Shown piece by piece: positions 1 through 6,056 of a stretch of 7,224 bases of DNA (position 1 is the first letter of the stretch; every line of letters starts with the position of its first letter). This DNA is from Acidaminococcaceae bacterium. Lineage in GTDB: Bacteria; Bacillota; Negativicutes; Acidaminococcales; Acidaminococcaceae. The DNA lies in the NCBI GenBank assembly GCA_017443165.1, contig JAFSOW010000129.1, forward strand, positions 1 to 7,224, written 5' to 3'. The position numbers and the translations under genes were made by a program. Under the pieces are notes generated by a model. The model was given only the letters and a program-made list of their open reading frames with translations, made no database searches and was not told where the DNA came from.

Positions 1-845
1 ATCATGATGCAGAAGATCATGGAAGATGTCTTCACCGTACCCAGCAGGATGTTTGGCAAATGCTTCAGCGTCAGAGTCTTGTAAATGCAGAACGTAATAA
101 AAAGGGAATACACGGTGCCCACAGCTGCCGCTTCCGTCGGTGTGAACGCGCCGGTATAGATGCCTCCCACGACAATGACCGGCAGCATCAGGCCCCAGAT
201 GGAGCTTTTCAGCGCATCCATCCGTTCTGCCCAGGACGCTTTCGGTTCCAGTGGCAGATTACGGGATTTGTAAACCACCACACCGATAAAGAAAATCGTC
301 AGCATGAAACCGGGAATTACACCGGACATGAACAGCTGGCCGATAGACTCGCCGGTGATGGCACCGTAGAGGATCATGGGAATGGAAGGCGGTATCAGGA
401 TGCCCAGGGTACCACCGGCCGCAACCGCGCCCAGTACCACGGTCCTCTCATAATTCCGTTTCAGCATTTCCGGAATGGCAATAGCGCCGATGGTAACCGC
501 ACAAGCCGCGGAAGAACCGGTGATAGCCGCAAAGATGCCGCAGGCCACGATGGTCGCCGCGCCTAAGCCGCCGGGCAGATGCCGAAGCCATTTATTCCCA
601 AGTTCAAACAGGTCATTGCCTACTTTACCTTCCAGCAGAATCTGACTCATCAGAACGTACAGCGGCACAGCGCAGAGTACAAAATCATCCAGAGATTTAT
701 AAGCCAGCAGCGGAATCTGATTCAGTGTGCCATCTCCTCCCATGAAGAGAAGCATTCCCACCAGACCGCCCGTTCCCAGCGCAAAACCTACCGTCAGACC
801 GGTAGCCAAAAGTACCAGCAGCATAACGGTGAACAAAATTATCAT
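1..845 (-). CDS. dctM: TRAP transporter large permease subunit DctM (3' end beyond the window)
   Basis: This is the large membrane subunit of a tripartite ATP-independent periplasmic (TRAP) transporter, which forms the ion-coupled substrate channel in the inner membrane. The reading frame is open from the ATG at 845 to the window edge, giving 281 codons of a family that is usually about 425 residues, so roughly the last third is missing. The protein starts MIILFTVMLLVLLATGLTVG. It shows alternating hydrophobic segments and the glycine/proline-rich family signature GGTLGILIPPSIPMILYG near residues 140-157, followed by GAFTPTEAAAVG near 230. The ATG overlaps the dctQ stop as ATGA (4 bp), with GGAGG seven bases upstream inside the end of dctQ, so translational coupling is likely. 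It is the last visible gene of the T-box-controlled dctP-dctQ-dctM operon. The family is secure; the substrate cannot be read from this subunit. Confidence 0.95.
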   Translation of the reverse strand, partial: MIILFTVMLLVLLATGLTVGFALGTGGLVGMLLFMGGDGTLNQIPLLAYKSLDDFVLCAVPLYVLMSQILLEGKVGNDLFELGNKWLRHLPGGLGAATIVACGIFAAITGSSAACAVTIGAIAIPEMLKRNYERTVVLGAVAAGGTLGILIPPSIPMILYGAITGESIGQLFMSGVIPGFMLTIFFIGVVVYKSRNLPLEPKASWAERMDALKSSIWGLMLPVIVVGGIYTGAFTPTEAAAVGTVYSLFITFCIYKTLTLKHLPNILLGTVKTSSMIFCIM

Positions 846-1384
846 TTTGCCACCTCCCCTGCCGCCACAGCCGGATCATAATCCGGGTCTCTCAGTTTCA
901 CAAGGTTTTCCAGGAACGTCCGGATAAAATGCAGGAACATCAGGCCGAAGCCAATGGGCAGTGAGGACTGCGGAATCCACAACGGGGTACGCAGCGTGGT
1001 AGGCGCGATCATGCCGTGTTCCATGGACATGGCCACCATACCGATGGCATAAACCGTTACGACACCGCAGAAAACCATACCAATGAAAGAGGTAATTACG
1101 CTCAGTATCTCATTGGTGCGCCTGCTTAAATGGGACAGCAGAATGTCCACCTTTATATGTTTGTTGGCCACAAAGGTCACTGCCATGCCAAAAAAACCGG
1201 CAATGGTCACACAGTAAGTAGAAATCTCCACTACCCACTCTGTAGGGCTGTTGAACATTCCCCTCATAATAACTTCATATACGACAGAAAACGCAGGAAT
1301 GAACAGCAGAAGGCCGGCTATGATGCCTACCACCCGGGTCAGTCCCATTAAGAATTTCCTGTAAACTGCTAAAAAACTTTTCAC
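842..1384 (-). CDS. dctQ: TRAP transporter small permease subunit DctQ
   Basis: This is the small membrane subunit of the TRAP transporter, which pairs with DctM and helps dock the periplasmic binding protein. It has 180 residues, normal for the family. Four hydrophobic segments are visible at about residues 14-38, 50-73, 92-116 and 132-160. The family pattern MRGMFNSPTEWVVEI lies at about residues 40-54, with the Arg, Pro, Trp and Glu that recur in DctQ proteins. The start is a GTG at 1382-1384; GGAG of TAGGAGACTGTC lies six bases upstream. No better ATG exists until codon 13, which would cut into the first membrane segment. The gene follows dctP after 18 bp and overlaps dctM by 4 bp, so the three are one transcription unit. 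Confidence 0.93.
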   Translation of the reverse strand: MKSFLAVYRKFLMGLTRVVGIIAGLLLFIPAFSVVYEVIMRGMFNSPTEWVVEISTYCVTIAGFFGMAVTFVANKHIKVDILLSHLSRRTNEILSVITSFIGMVFCGVVTVYAIGMVAMSMEHGMIAPTTLRTPLWIPQSSLPIGFGLMFLHFIRTFLENLVKLRDPDYDPAVAAGEVAK

Positions 1385-1402
1385 GACAGTCTCCTACAAC
1401 AG

Positions 1403-2440
1403 TTATTTCGTGCACATTTCCAGGATCTTTTTGCCCTGTTCGCCGGCATGTTTGGTGAAAATATCCCACACCGGTTTGGTAGCTTTCTGCCAGTCTTTGA
1501 TTTCGTTTTCAGGCACTACATAAACTTCCATGCCCTTTGCCTTCAGATCTTCGATGCCTTTCAGGTCTTCTGCCTTGGCGTTCTTGCGCAGGTCGTCGCG
1601 AACTTCTTTGGCTGCTTCCATAAATGCTTTCTGCTGTGCTTCGCTCATCTTGGCATAAGACTTATCATTCATGGCTACGATGAATTCCGGAGACGCATGG
1701 TTGGTAATGGTCAGATACTTGGTAACTTCATACATCTTGCGGTCGCGCATGGCGGGAGCGCCGGAGGACTGTCCGTCGATGGTGCCGCGCTGCAGGGCCA
1801 TGTAAACTTCGCCGGCGCCCATGGTTACCGGGGAAGCGCCCAGGGCCTTAATGGTCTCGGAGGCCAGCTCGCTGTAGCCGCGGATCTTCAGGCCTTTAAA
1901 ATCTTCCGGTTTTTTGATGGGTCTCTTGTTGTTGGCATACTGAACGAAACCGTAGTCGGCCCAGTAAACAACCTTAACGTGTTTTTTGGCCATTTCATCT
2001 TCCAGCACCTTGCCCATGCCGCCGTCGATGGCAGTATCTACTTTTTCATAGCCCGGGAACACAAACGGAACGTCAAACACTTCCATGGCCGGAATGATGG
2101 TAGCCCAACGGCCTACCGTATTCAGACCCATATCCACGCCGCCGGTCATGATGGCGTCGTTCATGGTCTTGTCGTTGTACAGCTGGCCTGCCGGGAAGGA
2201 AGTAATTACAACCTCACCCTTTGTTTTGTCTTTAACTTTAGCGATAAAGCTTTCCACGCTTTTAGCCACCGGGTGGTTGGCCGGCAGCGCATAAGCCAGT
2301 TTATACTCTACTTTTTTACCTGCGCCAGCTGCCGGAGCCGCCGGTTTTTTATCGCCGCCGCCACCGCAGCCTGCCATACAGATTGCCGCCATTGCCATCG
2401 TTGCAACTGCCGCCGCTTTAAACCATTTTACAGATTTCAT
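1403..2440 (-). CDS. dctP: TRAP transporter solute-binding lipoprotein DctP
   Basis: This extracytoplasmic binding protein captures the substrate, usually an organic carboxylate, and delivers it to DctQM. It has 345 residues. A lipoprotein signal peptide spans residues 1-24 (two Lys near the N-terminus, a hydrophobic Ala/Met-rich core), and the lipobox CMAGC makes Cys25 the lipidated residue. A Gly/Pro/Ala-rich linker follows to about residue 42. The DctP fold is clear: GQLYNDKTMNDAIMTGGVDMG at 85-105, then KGLKIRGYSE at 182-191 with Arg187 at the position that normally salt-bridges the substrate carboxylate, then GEVYMALQRGTIDGQ at 210-224. I chose the ATG at 2438-2440 because GGAGG ends seven bases upstream; an in-frame ATG at 2461 has no ribosome binding site and would precede the signal peptide. 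The gene is first in the operon and lies directly after a T-box leader, so its transcription should rise when the matching tRNA is uncharged. The Arg suggests a carboxylate or 2-oxo acid ligand; the exact ligand is unknown. Confidence 0.95.
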   Translation of the reverse strand: MKSVKWFKAAAVATMAMAAICMAGCGGGGDKKPAAPAAGAGKKVEYKLAYALPANHPVAKSVESFIAKVKDKTKGEVVITSFPAGQLYNDKTMNDAIMTGGVDMGLNTVGRWATIIPAMEVFDVPFVFPGYEKVDTAIDGGMGKVLEDEMAKKHVKVVYWADYGFVQYANNKRPIKKPEDFKGLKIRGYSELASETIKALGASPVTMGAGEVYMALQRGTIDGQSSGAPAMRDRKMYEVTKYLTITNHASPEFIVAMNDKSYAKMSEAQQKAFMEAAKEVRDDLRKNAKAEDLKGIEDLKAKGMEVYVVPENEIKDWQKATKPVWDIFTKHAGEQGKKILEMCTK

Positions 2441-2473
2441 AATTTTTCCTCCACTCCTCATTTGAATAAAATT

Positions 2474-2511
2474 AAAATAAAAAGCCCCTGTCGGAAAATT
2501 CCGGCAGGGGC
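2474..2511 (-). terminator. T-box leader intrinsic terminator (attenuator)
   Basis: The minus strand forms GCCCCTGCCGG-AATTTT-CCGACAGGGGC, eleven positions with a single C-A mismatch, followed by TTTTTATTTT. The 5' arm (CCCCT) is shared with the antiterminator helix that pairs with AGGG of the T-box, so the two structures are mutually exclusive. It lies 34 bases before the dctP start codon and sets read-through into the TRAP genes. Confidence 0.93.
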
Positions 2512-2707
2512 GTTATTAACGCGGTACCACCCTACATTATACTCCTGGCCTGTAACGCCGCCGCAGCGCTTTATCCTAAAGCCTTAACCGTTCAGATAAA
2601 GAGTTCCCAGGCGAGAGGTTTTAACGCTTCCACCGGCTTGCACCAGCCGCCGGTTCTCTGCAGTCCGCAATTAAAACCATTCCTGTTCATAACTTCTTTT
2701 TGAAATT
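2475..2707 (-). ncRNA. T-box riboswitch leader controlling the dctPQM TRAP operon
   Basis: This is a tRNA-sensing transcription attenuator in the 5' leader of dctP. Reading the minus strand, Stem I runs from about 2700 to 2602. Its base helix (AAAGAAGTT with AACTCTTT, one bulged A) is followed by an AUGAA/GGGA region resembling the GA kink-turn and a CAGG/CCUG helix. Then come the specifier loop, an 8-bp GGTTTTAA/TTAAAACC helix, the distal bulge AGAGA (2655-2659) and an ACCGGC/GCCGGT stem whose loop contains GGTGCAA. This AGAGA plus GGTG(N)AA pair is the double T-loop typical of class I T-boxes. The Stem III side shows GGCGTTACAGGCCAGGAGTA. The T-box AGGGTGGTACCGCG lies at 2520-2533. It forms the antiterminator AGGG-(UGGUACC)-GCGUU-AAU-AACGC-CCCU, which competes with the terminator at 2474-2511. 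The most likely specifier is CUC (Leu) at 2613-2615, followed by a purine as usual. UGGU in the bulge requires discriminator A in the tRNA. The T-box call is near certain; the leucine call is moderate because the 5' side of the specifier loop is not canonical. Confidence 0.95.
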
Positions 2708-2713
2708 AAGTCA

Positions 2714-2742
2714 AGTATAGCAAGGCAGTTTTTAAATGTCAA
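2714..2742 (-). promoter_or_regulatory. Sigma-70-type promoter for the T-box leader and dctPQM
   Basis: On the minus strand a perfect -35 box TTGACA (2737-2742) and a -10 box TATACT (2714-2719, five of six consensus) are separated by exactly 17 bases. The expected start near 2707 is a few bases before the first Stem I helix, so the promoter and leader geometry agree. No operator-like palindrome overlaps it, which is consistent with constitutive initiation and control by attenuation. The 62 bp between this promoter and the upstream gene's stop codon contain no clear intrinsic terminator, so some read-through from upstream is possible. Confidence 0.88.
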
Positions 2743-2804
2743 TCACTTTTTTCACATTTTGTTTACATTTAATGTGCAAAACATCAATACTTTGCAAAGA
2801 AGGA

Positions 2805-4412
2805 TCAAATGTTCCCCAGCATATCGTCCATATACCGGCGGACTTTTTCCAGCTTCTTCCGCAGCTGATCCGCTTTGGCGCTGTCCCGCAGGGCAATCTG
2901 CTCAATCTTGTTACGGTACTGCATATAATTTCGTTCCACGGCGGAAATCGAATCCTGCAGTTCCGCCACTTCCGGAGTCGTCTCAACCTCAGGCGCCGCT
3001 TCGATCACATAATCCGTGCCGTCTATGACAATGCTGTCTCCGAACTTGGGAATATAGGTTGCCGTCCCCATCTGCATCTGAAGGGCCTTGGACAATTCCG
3101 CGGCCGCGTCAAATTCACCGTGGGTCACGAAGAAAATTTTTGGTTTTTGCGGCATTTTTTTGTACCAGTCTATGAGCTGATCTTTATCCGCGTGGGCAGA
3201 GAAGCCCGTCATGTTGACGATCTGCGCGGCTACATGGATGGTCTCGCCCATAATCTTTACCTTTTTTACTCCGTCAATCAGATTCCGGCCCATGGTTCCT
3301 TCCGCCTGGTAGCCGGCAAAGACCACCGAACATTCCGGACGCCACAGATTATGCTTCAGATGGTGCAGAATACGGCCCGCGTCCGCCATGCCACTGGCAG
3401 ACAAAATAATCTTCGGACCTTCCATGCCATTGATCATGCGCGATTCTTCCGCCGTCGGCGTAAAATGCACATTCTTCATGGCAAACAGACGGTCTCCCTG
3501 AAATTCCACCAGCGCCCGGGTCTCCGCATCATACTCTTCTTTATTGGCCAGCGTGATCCCCGTTGCCTTTGTGGCCAGCGGGCTGTCAACATAAATCGGC
3601 ACATCCGGTATTTTTCCTTCCTGCGTCAGCTTCTGGAAATAATACAGCAGGACCTGGGTACGCCCCACAGCAAAGGCAGGAATAACCACATTGCCTCCCC
3701 GTTCTACGGTTTCATTGATAATTTTAGCCAGTTCCGCTTCTTTATCATACTCTTTATGCTTCCGGTTCCCGTACGTGGATTCCGTTACAATAAAGTCTGC
3801 GCCTTCCAGGATAGAAGGATCTTCTACAATAGGCTGTTTCGGCTGTCCCACGTCGCCGGAAAAAATCATGGCAGTCTTTTTTCCGTTTTCCTCAATTTCC
3901 AGACGTACCACCGCGCTGCCCAGAATATGACCCGCGACCCGGAGCTTTGCCGTTACACCCGGAATCACTTCAAACGGTTCCTCGAAATTATGAACGTAAA
4001 AAGACTGCAGCGCCGTATAGGCATCGTCTACCGTAAACAGCGGAAGCACCTGGGATTTTCCTGCCCGCAGACCTTTACGGTTGGCATATTCCGCATCGGA
4101 TTCCTGGATATGGGCACTGTCAGGTAACAGGATTGTACACAGCTGCTGCGTGGATTTTGTGCAGTGAACACGGCCTTTAAAGCCCTCTTTTACAAGACGG
4201 GGAATCAGACCGCTGTGATCCACATGAGCGTGTGTCAGGACCATAGCGTCAATTTCTCCGGGATTGAAAGCAAAGGGTTTTTCATTAAAGTCTTTGACAG
4301 ATTTGGATCCCTGGAACATACCGCAGTCCACCAGCATCTTCTTTCCGTTTACTTCCAGCAAATAACAGGATCCTGTTACAGTCCGGGCCGCGCCTAAAAA
4401 AGTCAGCTTCAT
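2805..4412 (-). CDS. Metallo-beta-lactamase / beta-CASP family nuclease (RNA-processing type)
   Basis: This is a predicted zinc-dependent hydrolase of the CPSF-73-like metallo-beta-lactamase/beta-CASP family, whose characterised members cut or trim RNA in the cytoplasm. It has 535 residues and all expected motifs. The metal site is THAHVDHSG (His61, His63, Asp65, His66), His162 in GHILGS and Asp187 in FSGD. The beta-CASP insert has motif A at Glu211 (TESTYGNR) and a C-terminal part with GFSAHADKDQL (His407, motif B) and VTHGE (His431, motif C). The catalytic set is therefore intact. After about residue 475 there is an acidic, helical, charged tail of some 60 residues that could be a coiled coil or protein-contact region. 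ATG at 4412 is preceded by AGGAGG at eight bases. It follows the RecQ-like gene by 184 bp in the same direction. Whether this protein acts on mRNA 3' ends, on 5' ends as RNase J does, or on another substrate cannot be told from sequence; it is not RNase J itself by overall layout. Confidence 0.9.
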   Translation of the reverse strand: MKLTFLGAARTVTGSCYLLEVNGKKMLVDCGMFQGSKSVKDFNEKPFAFNPGEIDAMVLTHAHVDHSGLIPRLVKEGFKGRVHCTKSTQQLCTILLPDSAHIQESDAEYANRKGLRAGKSQVLPLFTVDDAYTALQSFYVHNFEEPFEVIPGVTAKLRVAGHILGSAVVRLEIEENGKKTAMIFSGDVGQPKQPIVEDPSILEGADFIVTESTYGNRKHKEYDKEAELAKIINETVERGGNVVIPAFAVGRTQVLLYYFQKLTQEGKIPDVPIYVDSPLATKATGITLANKEEYDAETRALVEFQGDRLFAMKNVHFTPTAEESRMINGMEGPKIILSASGMADAGRILHHLKHNLWRPECSVVFAGYQAEGTMGRNLIDGVKKVKIMGETIHVAAQIVNMTGFSAHADKDQLIDWYKKMPQKPKIFFVTHGEFDAAAELSKALQMQMGTATYIPKFGDSIVIDGTDYVIEAAPEVETTPEVAELQDSISAVERNYMQYRNKIEQIALRDSAKADQLRKKLEKVRRYMDDMLGNI

Positions 4413-4468
4413 AAAAACAACCTCCTGAACAGCATACAGCGAATATAAAAATAGGATTTCCCATCAAC

Positions 4469-4497
4469 TGTCCGGCGACAAACTGGACAACTTGTCC
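4469..4497. repeat. Palindromic cluster in the spacer upstream of the beta-CASP gene
   Basis: Two adjacent inverted repeats are visible: TGTC-N4-GACA (4469-4480) and GGACAACTTGTCC (4485-4497, six-base arms around one base). TGTCC at 4469 and GGACA at 4485 can also pair with each other. The cluster sits 57-85 bp before the start codon at 4412, in the only non-coding spacer between the RecQ-like gene and the nuclease gene. It could be an operator or an mRNA structure. There is no T-tract, so it is not a typical terminator. I could not find a convincing promoter beside it. Confidence 0.4.
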
Positions 4498-4596
4498 GAA
4501 TGATTTGGTAACAATAAAATGATGATTAATGAGGTTCCATAGACTTCGTCAATTATGATATTCTCTGTCGAAAACATTTTTCCTGCAAAAAAGCTT

Positions 4597-5829
4597 TTAA
4601 TAATTCCGGTCATTCCGGAAAAAAACCGTGAACTGTTTCCACCAGTCTGACTCACAACAGTAACTGCATTTTCCACAGTTTTCCATGCGCGTTTCCCCAA
4701 AATAGCGCAAAATATAGTTCCGCAGGCATCCATCATGATGACAGTAATCCCACATGGCCGCAAGGAGCTGCAACGCCCGTTCCGGTTTTTCCTGCTGTTG
4801 CGCAAGGGCCCTTCCGATTCGCAGGTCTTCACTGCTGAAGAACAGGGTACTGTGCGCACCCATCCCGTTACGGCCCGCCCTCCCCGCTTCCTGATAATAT
4901 TCTTCCAGGCTCTGGGGCATATTGTAATTGATGACGAAAGCGATATCGGATTTATCAACACCCATGCCAAAGGCGCTCGTCGCTACAATAATCTGAATCT
5001 GACCATTTATAAACGCAGCCTGCGTCGCCGTCCGCTCCCCCACAGACAACCCGGCGTGATAGCGCGCAACATTATATCCATGCTGCCGCAACAACCGGAA
5101 ACAGCGTTCCACATTCCGGTGGGTGGAACAATATATAATGCCGCTTTTTCCTTTTACCTTCTCCAATTCATCCAGCAACGCCCTGTCTTTATCAGCCGGG
5201 GACTTTTTTACAAAAAACAGATTGGAGCGGTCAAAGCTGCGGAGGATCACCGCCGGATCCGCAAGCCCCAGACTGTTGATGAGATCCTGCCGCACCCGGG
5301 GCGTAGCCGTGGCGGTAAAGGCTGCATATAAAGGACGCTTCGGCAACTGTTCCACGAACGTCCGTATCAGCAGGTAAGAAGGTCGGAAATCTTGTCCCCA
5401 CTGGGAGACACAATGGGCTTCATCCACTACCACAAAAACCGGCGGATTCTTTAAGGCAAAGCGGATAAACCAGTCATTCTGCAGCCGTTCCGGAGAAAGG
5501 TAGAGCAGTTTATAAACACCGGTATGAGTATCATACATGACTTCATTGTAAGTATGCTTACTCATACCGCTGTTGATACAGACGGCCGGAATATTATTCT
5601 GCTGCAGATGGGCCACCTGGTCTTCCATCAGGGATATCAGCGGAGAAATGACATATGTCAGTCCCGCCTGCATCAGGGCGGGCACCTGGAAACATACGGA
5701 TTTTCCCGCGCCGGTTGGCAAGATGGCCAGACAATCCCTGCCGCCGAGAATCGTATCCACCACTTCCCGCTGCCCGAGGCGGAAGCTGTCGTAGCCGAAC
5801 CATGCTTTTAGTATTTTTTCCGGTTGCAA
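4597..5829 (-). CDS. recQ: RecQ-family ATP-dependent DNA helicase, short form ending after the zinc-binding motif
   Basis: This is a superfamily 2 helicase that should unwind DNA 3' to 5' in repair and recombination. From the TTG start it has 410 residues. Visible motifs: motif 0 YDSFRLGQ (13-20), Walker A PTGAGKS (38-44), DEAH (136-139), the RecQ-specific aromatic loop HCVSQWGQDFRPSY (139-152), TATAT (172-176), and motif VI QEAGRAGRNG (313-322). The zinc cysteines are Cys368, Cys385, Cys388 and Cys391, with the RecQ spacing C-x16-C-x2-C-x2-C. The protein ends 19 residues later, so the winged-helix and HRDC domains of a typical roughly 600-residue RecQ are absent. I see no winged-helix continuation in the other frames downstream. 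I chose TTG at 5827-5829 because AGGGGG lies seven bases upstream; the alternative ATG at 5853 has no ribosome binding site and would place that purine run inside the gene. The family is certain; whether the short C-terminus is natural or a truncation is open. Confidence 0.9.
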   Translation of the reverse strand: MQPEKILKAWFGYDSFRLGQREVVDTILGGRDCLAILPTGAGKSVCFQVPALMQAGLTYVISPLISLMEDQVAHLQQNNIPAVCINSGMSKHTYNEVMYDTHTGVYKLLYLSPERLQNDWFIRFALKNPPVFVVVDEAHCVSQWGQDFRPSYLLIRTFVEQLPKRPLYAAFTATATPRVRQDLINSLGLADPAVILRSFDRSNLFFVKKSPADKDRALLDELEKVKGKSGIIYCSTHRNVERCFRLLRQHGYNVARYHAGLSVGERTATQAAFINGQIQIIVATSAFGMGVDKSDIAFVINYNMPQSLEEYYQEAGRAGRNGMGAHSTLFFSSEDLRIGRALAQQQEKPERALQLLAAMWDYCHHDGCLRNYILRYFGETRMENCGKCSYCCESDWWKQFTVFFRNDRNY

Positions 5830-5874
5830 ATAAGCACCCCCTGTAATAATCATAATTTAAAAATGAAAAAAGAG

Positions 5875-6056
5875 AATATAGTGACTGGTAAGGCGTAAGC
5901 AAAACATCGTGAGTGTTTGCGAAATTTCATGAGGTGAAATTTGCCGTCGTGGCGAGACTGTCTGAGGGCGAAGCCCGAGTTTCGAAGCCACAGGCAAATG
6001 AATCCATGAAATAGCAAACACGAACGGTTTTGCGTCGCCTTATCGGTTACTATATT
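5875..6056. repeat. 182-bp imperfect inverted repeat between nth and the RecQ-like gene
   Basis: The whole spacer between nth and recQ is a long hairpin-forming sequence. The outer 21-bp arms (5875-5895 and 6036-6056, beginning AATATAGT and ending ACTATATT) match at 18 of 21 positions. The next paired blocks inward are GCAAAAC/GTTTTGC, GTGTTTGC/GCAAACAC, ATTTCATG/CATGAAAT, ATTTGCC/GGCAAAT, GTGGC/GCCAC, GAGACT/AGTTTC and GGGC-GAA-GCCC (5966-5976) at the tip. That is about 65 pairs separated by small internal loops. Local alternative hairpins also exist, for example AAATTTCA-TGAGG-TGAAATTT (5922-5942). No coding potential is apparent. The right end overlaps the nth stop codon. It could be a miniature mobile element, an intergenic repeat of a dispersed family, or a structured RNA; copy number cannot be judged here. 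Confidence 0.85.

Noticed and set aside
2441..2461. The upstream ATG at 2461 as the dctP start.
   Set aside because: It has no ribosome binding site, and the seven extra residues would sit before a well-formed lipoprotein signal peptide; the ATG at 2440 has GGAGG at seven bases.
1448..2587. A 379-codon open frame on the plus strand opposite dctP.
   Set aside because: It is antisense to dctP and the T-box, has no recognisable domain, and lacks a ribosome binding site of the kind used by the real genes here.
2614..2616. Reading the T-box specifier as UCU (serine), one base upstream of CUC.
   Set aside because: The base after it would be a pyrimidine, and the UGGU bulge does not match the G discriminator base of tRNA-Ser.
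2736..4127. A 463-codon open frame on the plus strand opposite the beta-CASP gene.
   Set aside because: It lies antisense to a gene with a complete set of catalytic motifs, its translation shows no recognisable domain and an odd His/Arg/Phe-rich composition, and it would read back through the T-box promoter. It is a shadow of codon bias.
4413..4596. A promoter for the beta-CASP gene (for example TTGACG near 4552 or TATATT near 4443).
   Set aside because: No pair of -35 and -10 boxes with acceptable spacing could be found, so no promoter is called.
4464..4970. An open frame overlapping the end of the RecQ-like gene as a possible frameshifted C-terminal domain.
   Set aside because: Its translation past the recQ stop shows no winged-helix or HRDC similarity, and the part inside recQ is simply the shifted frame of the helicase.
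5875..6056. The inverted repeat region as a CRISPR array or transposase-bearing insertion sequence.
   Set aside because: There are no regularly spaced direct repeats and no transposase frame; the structure is a single large inverted repeat.
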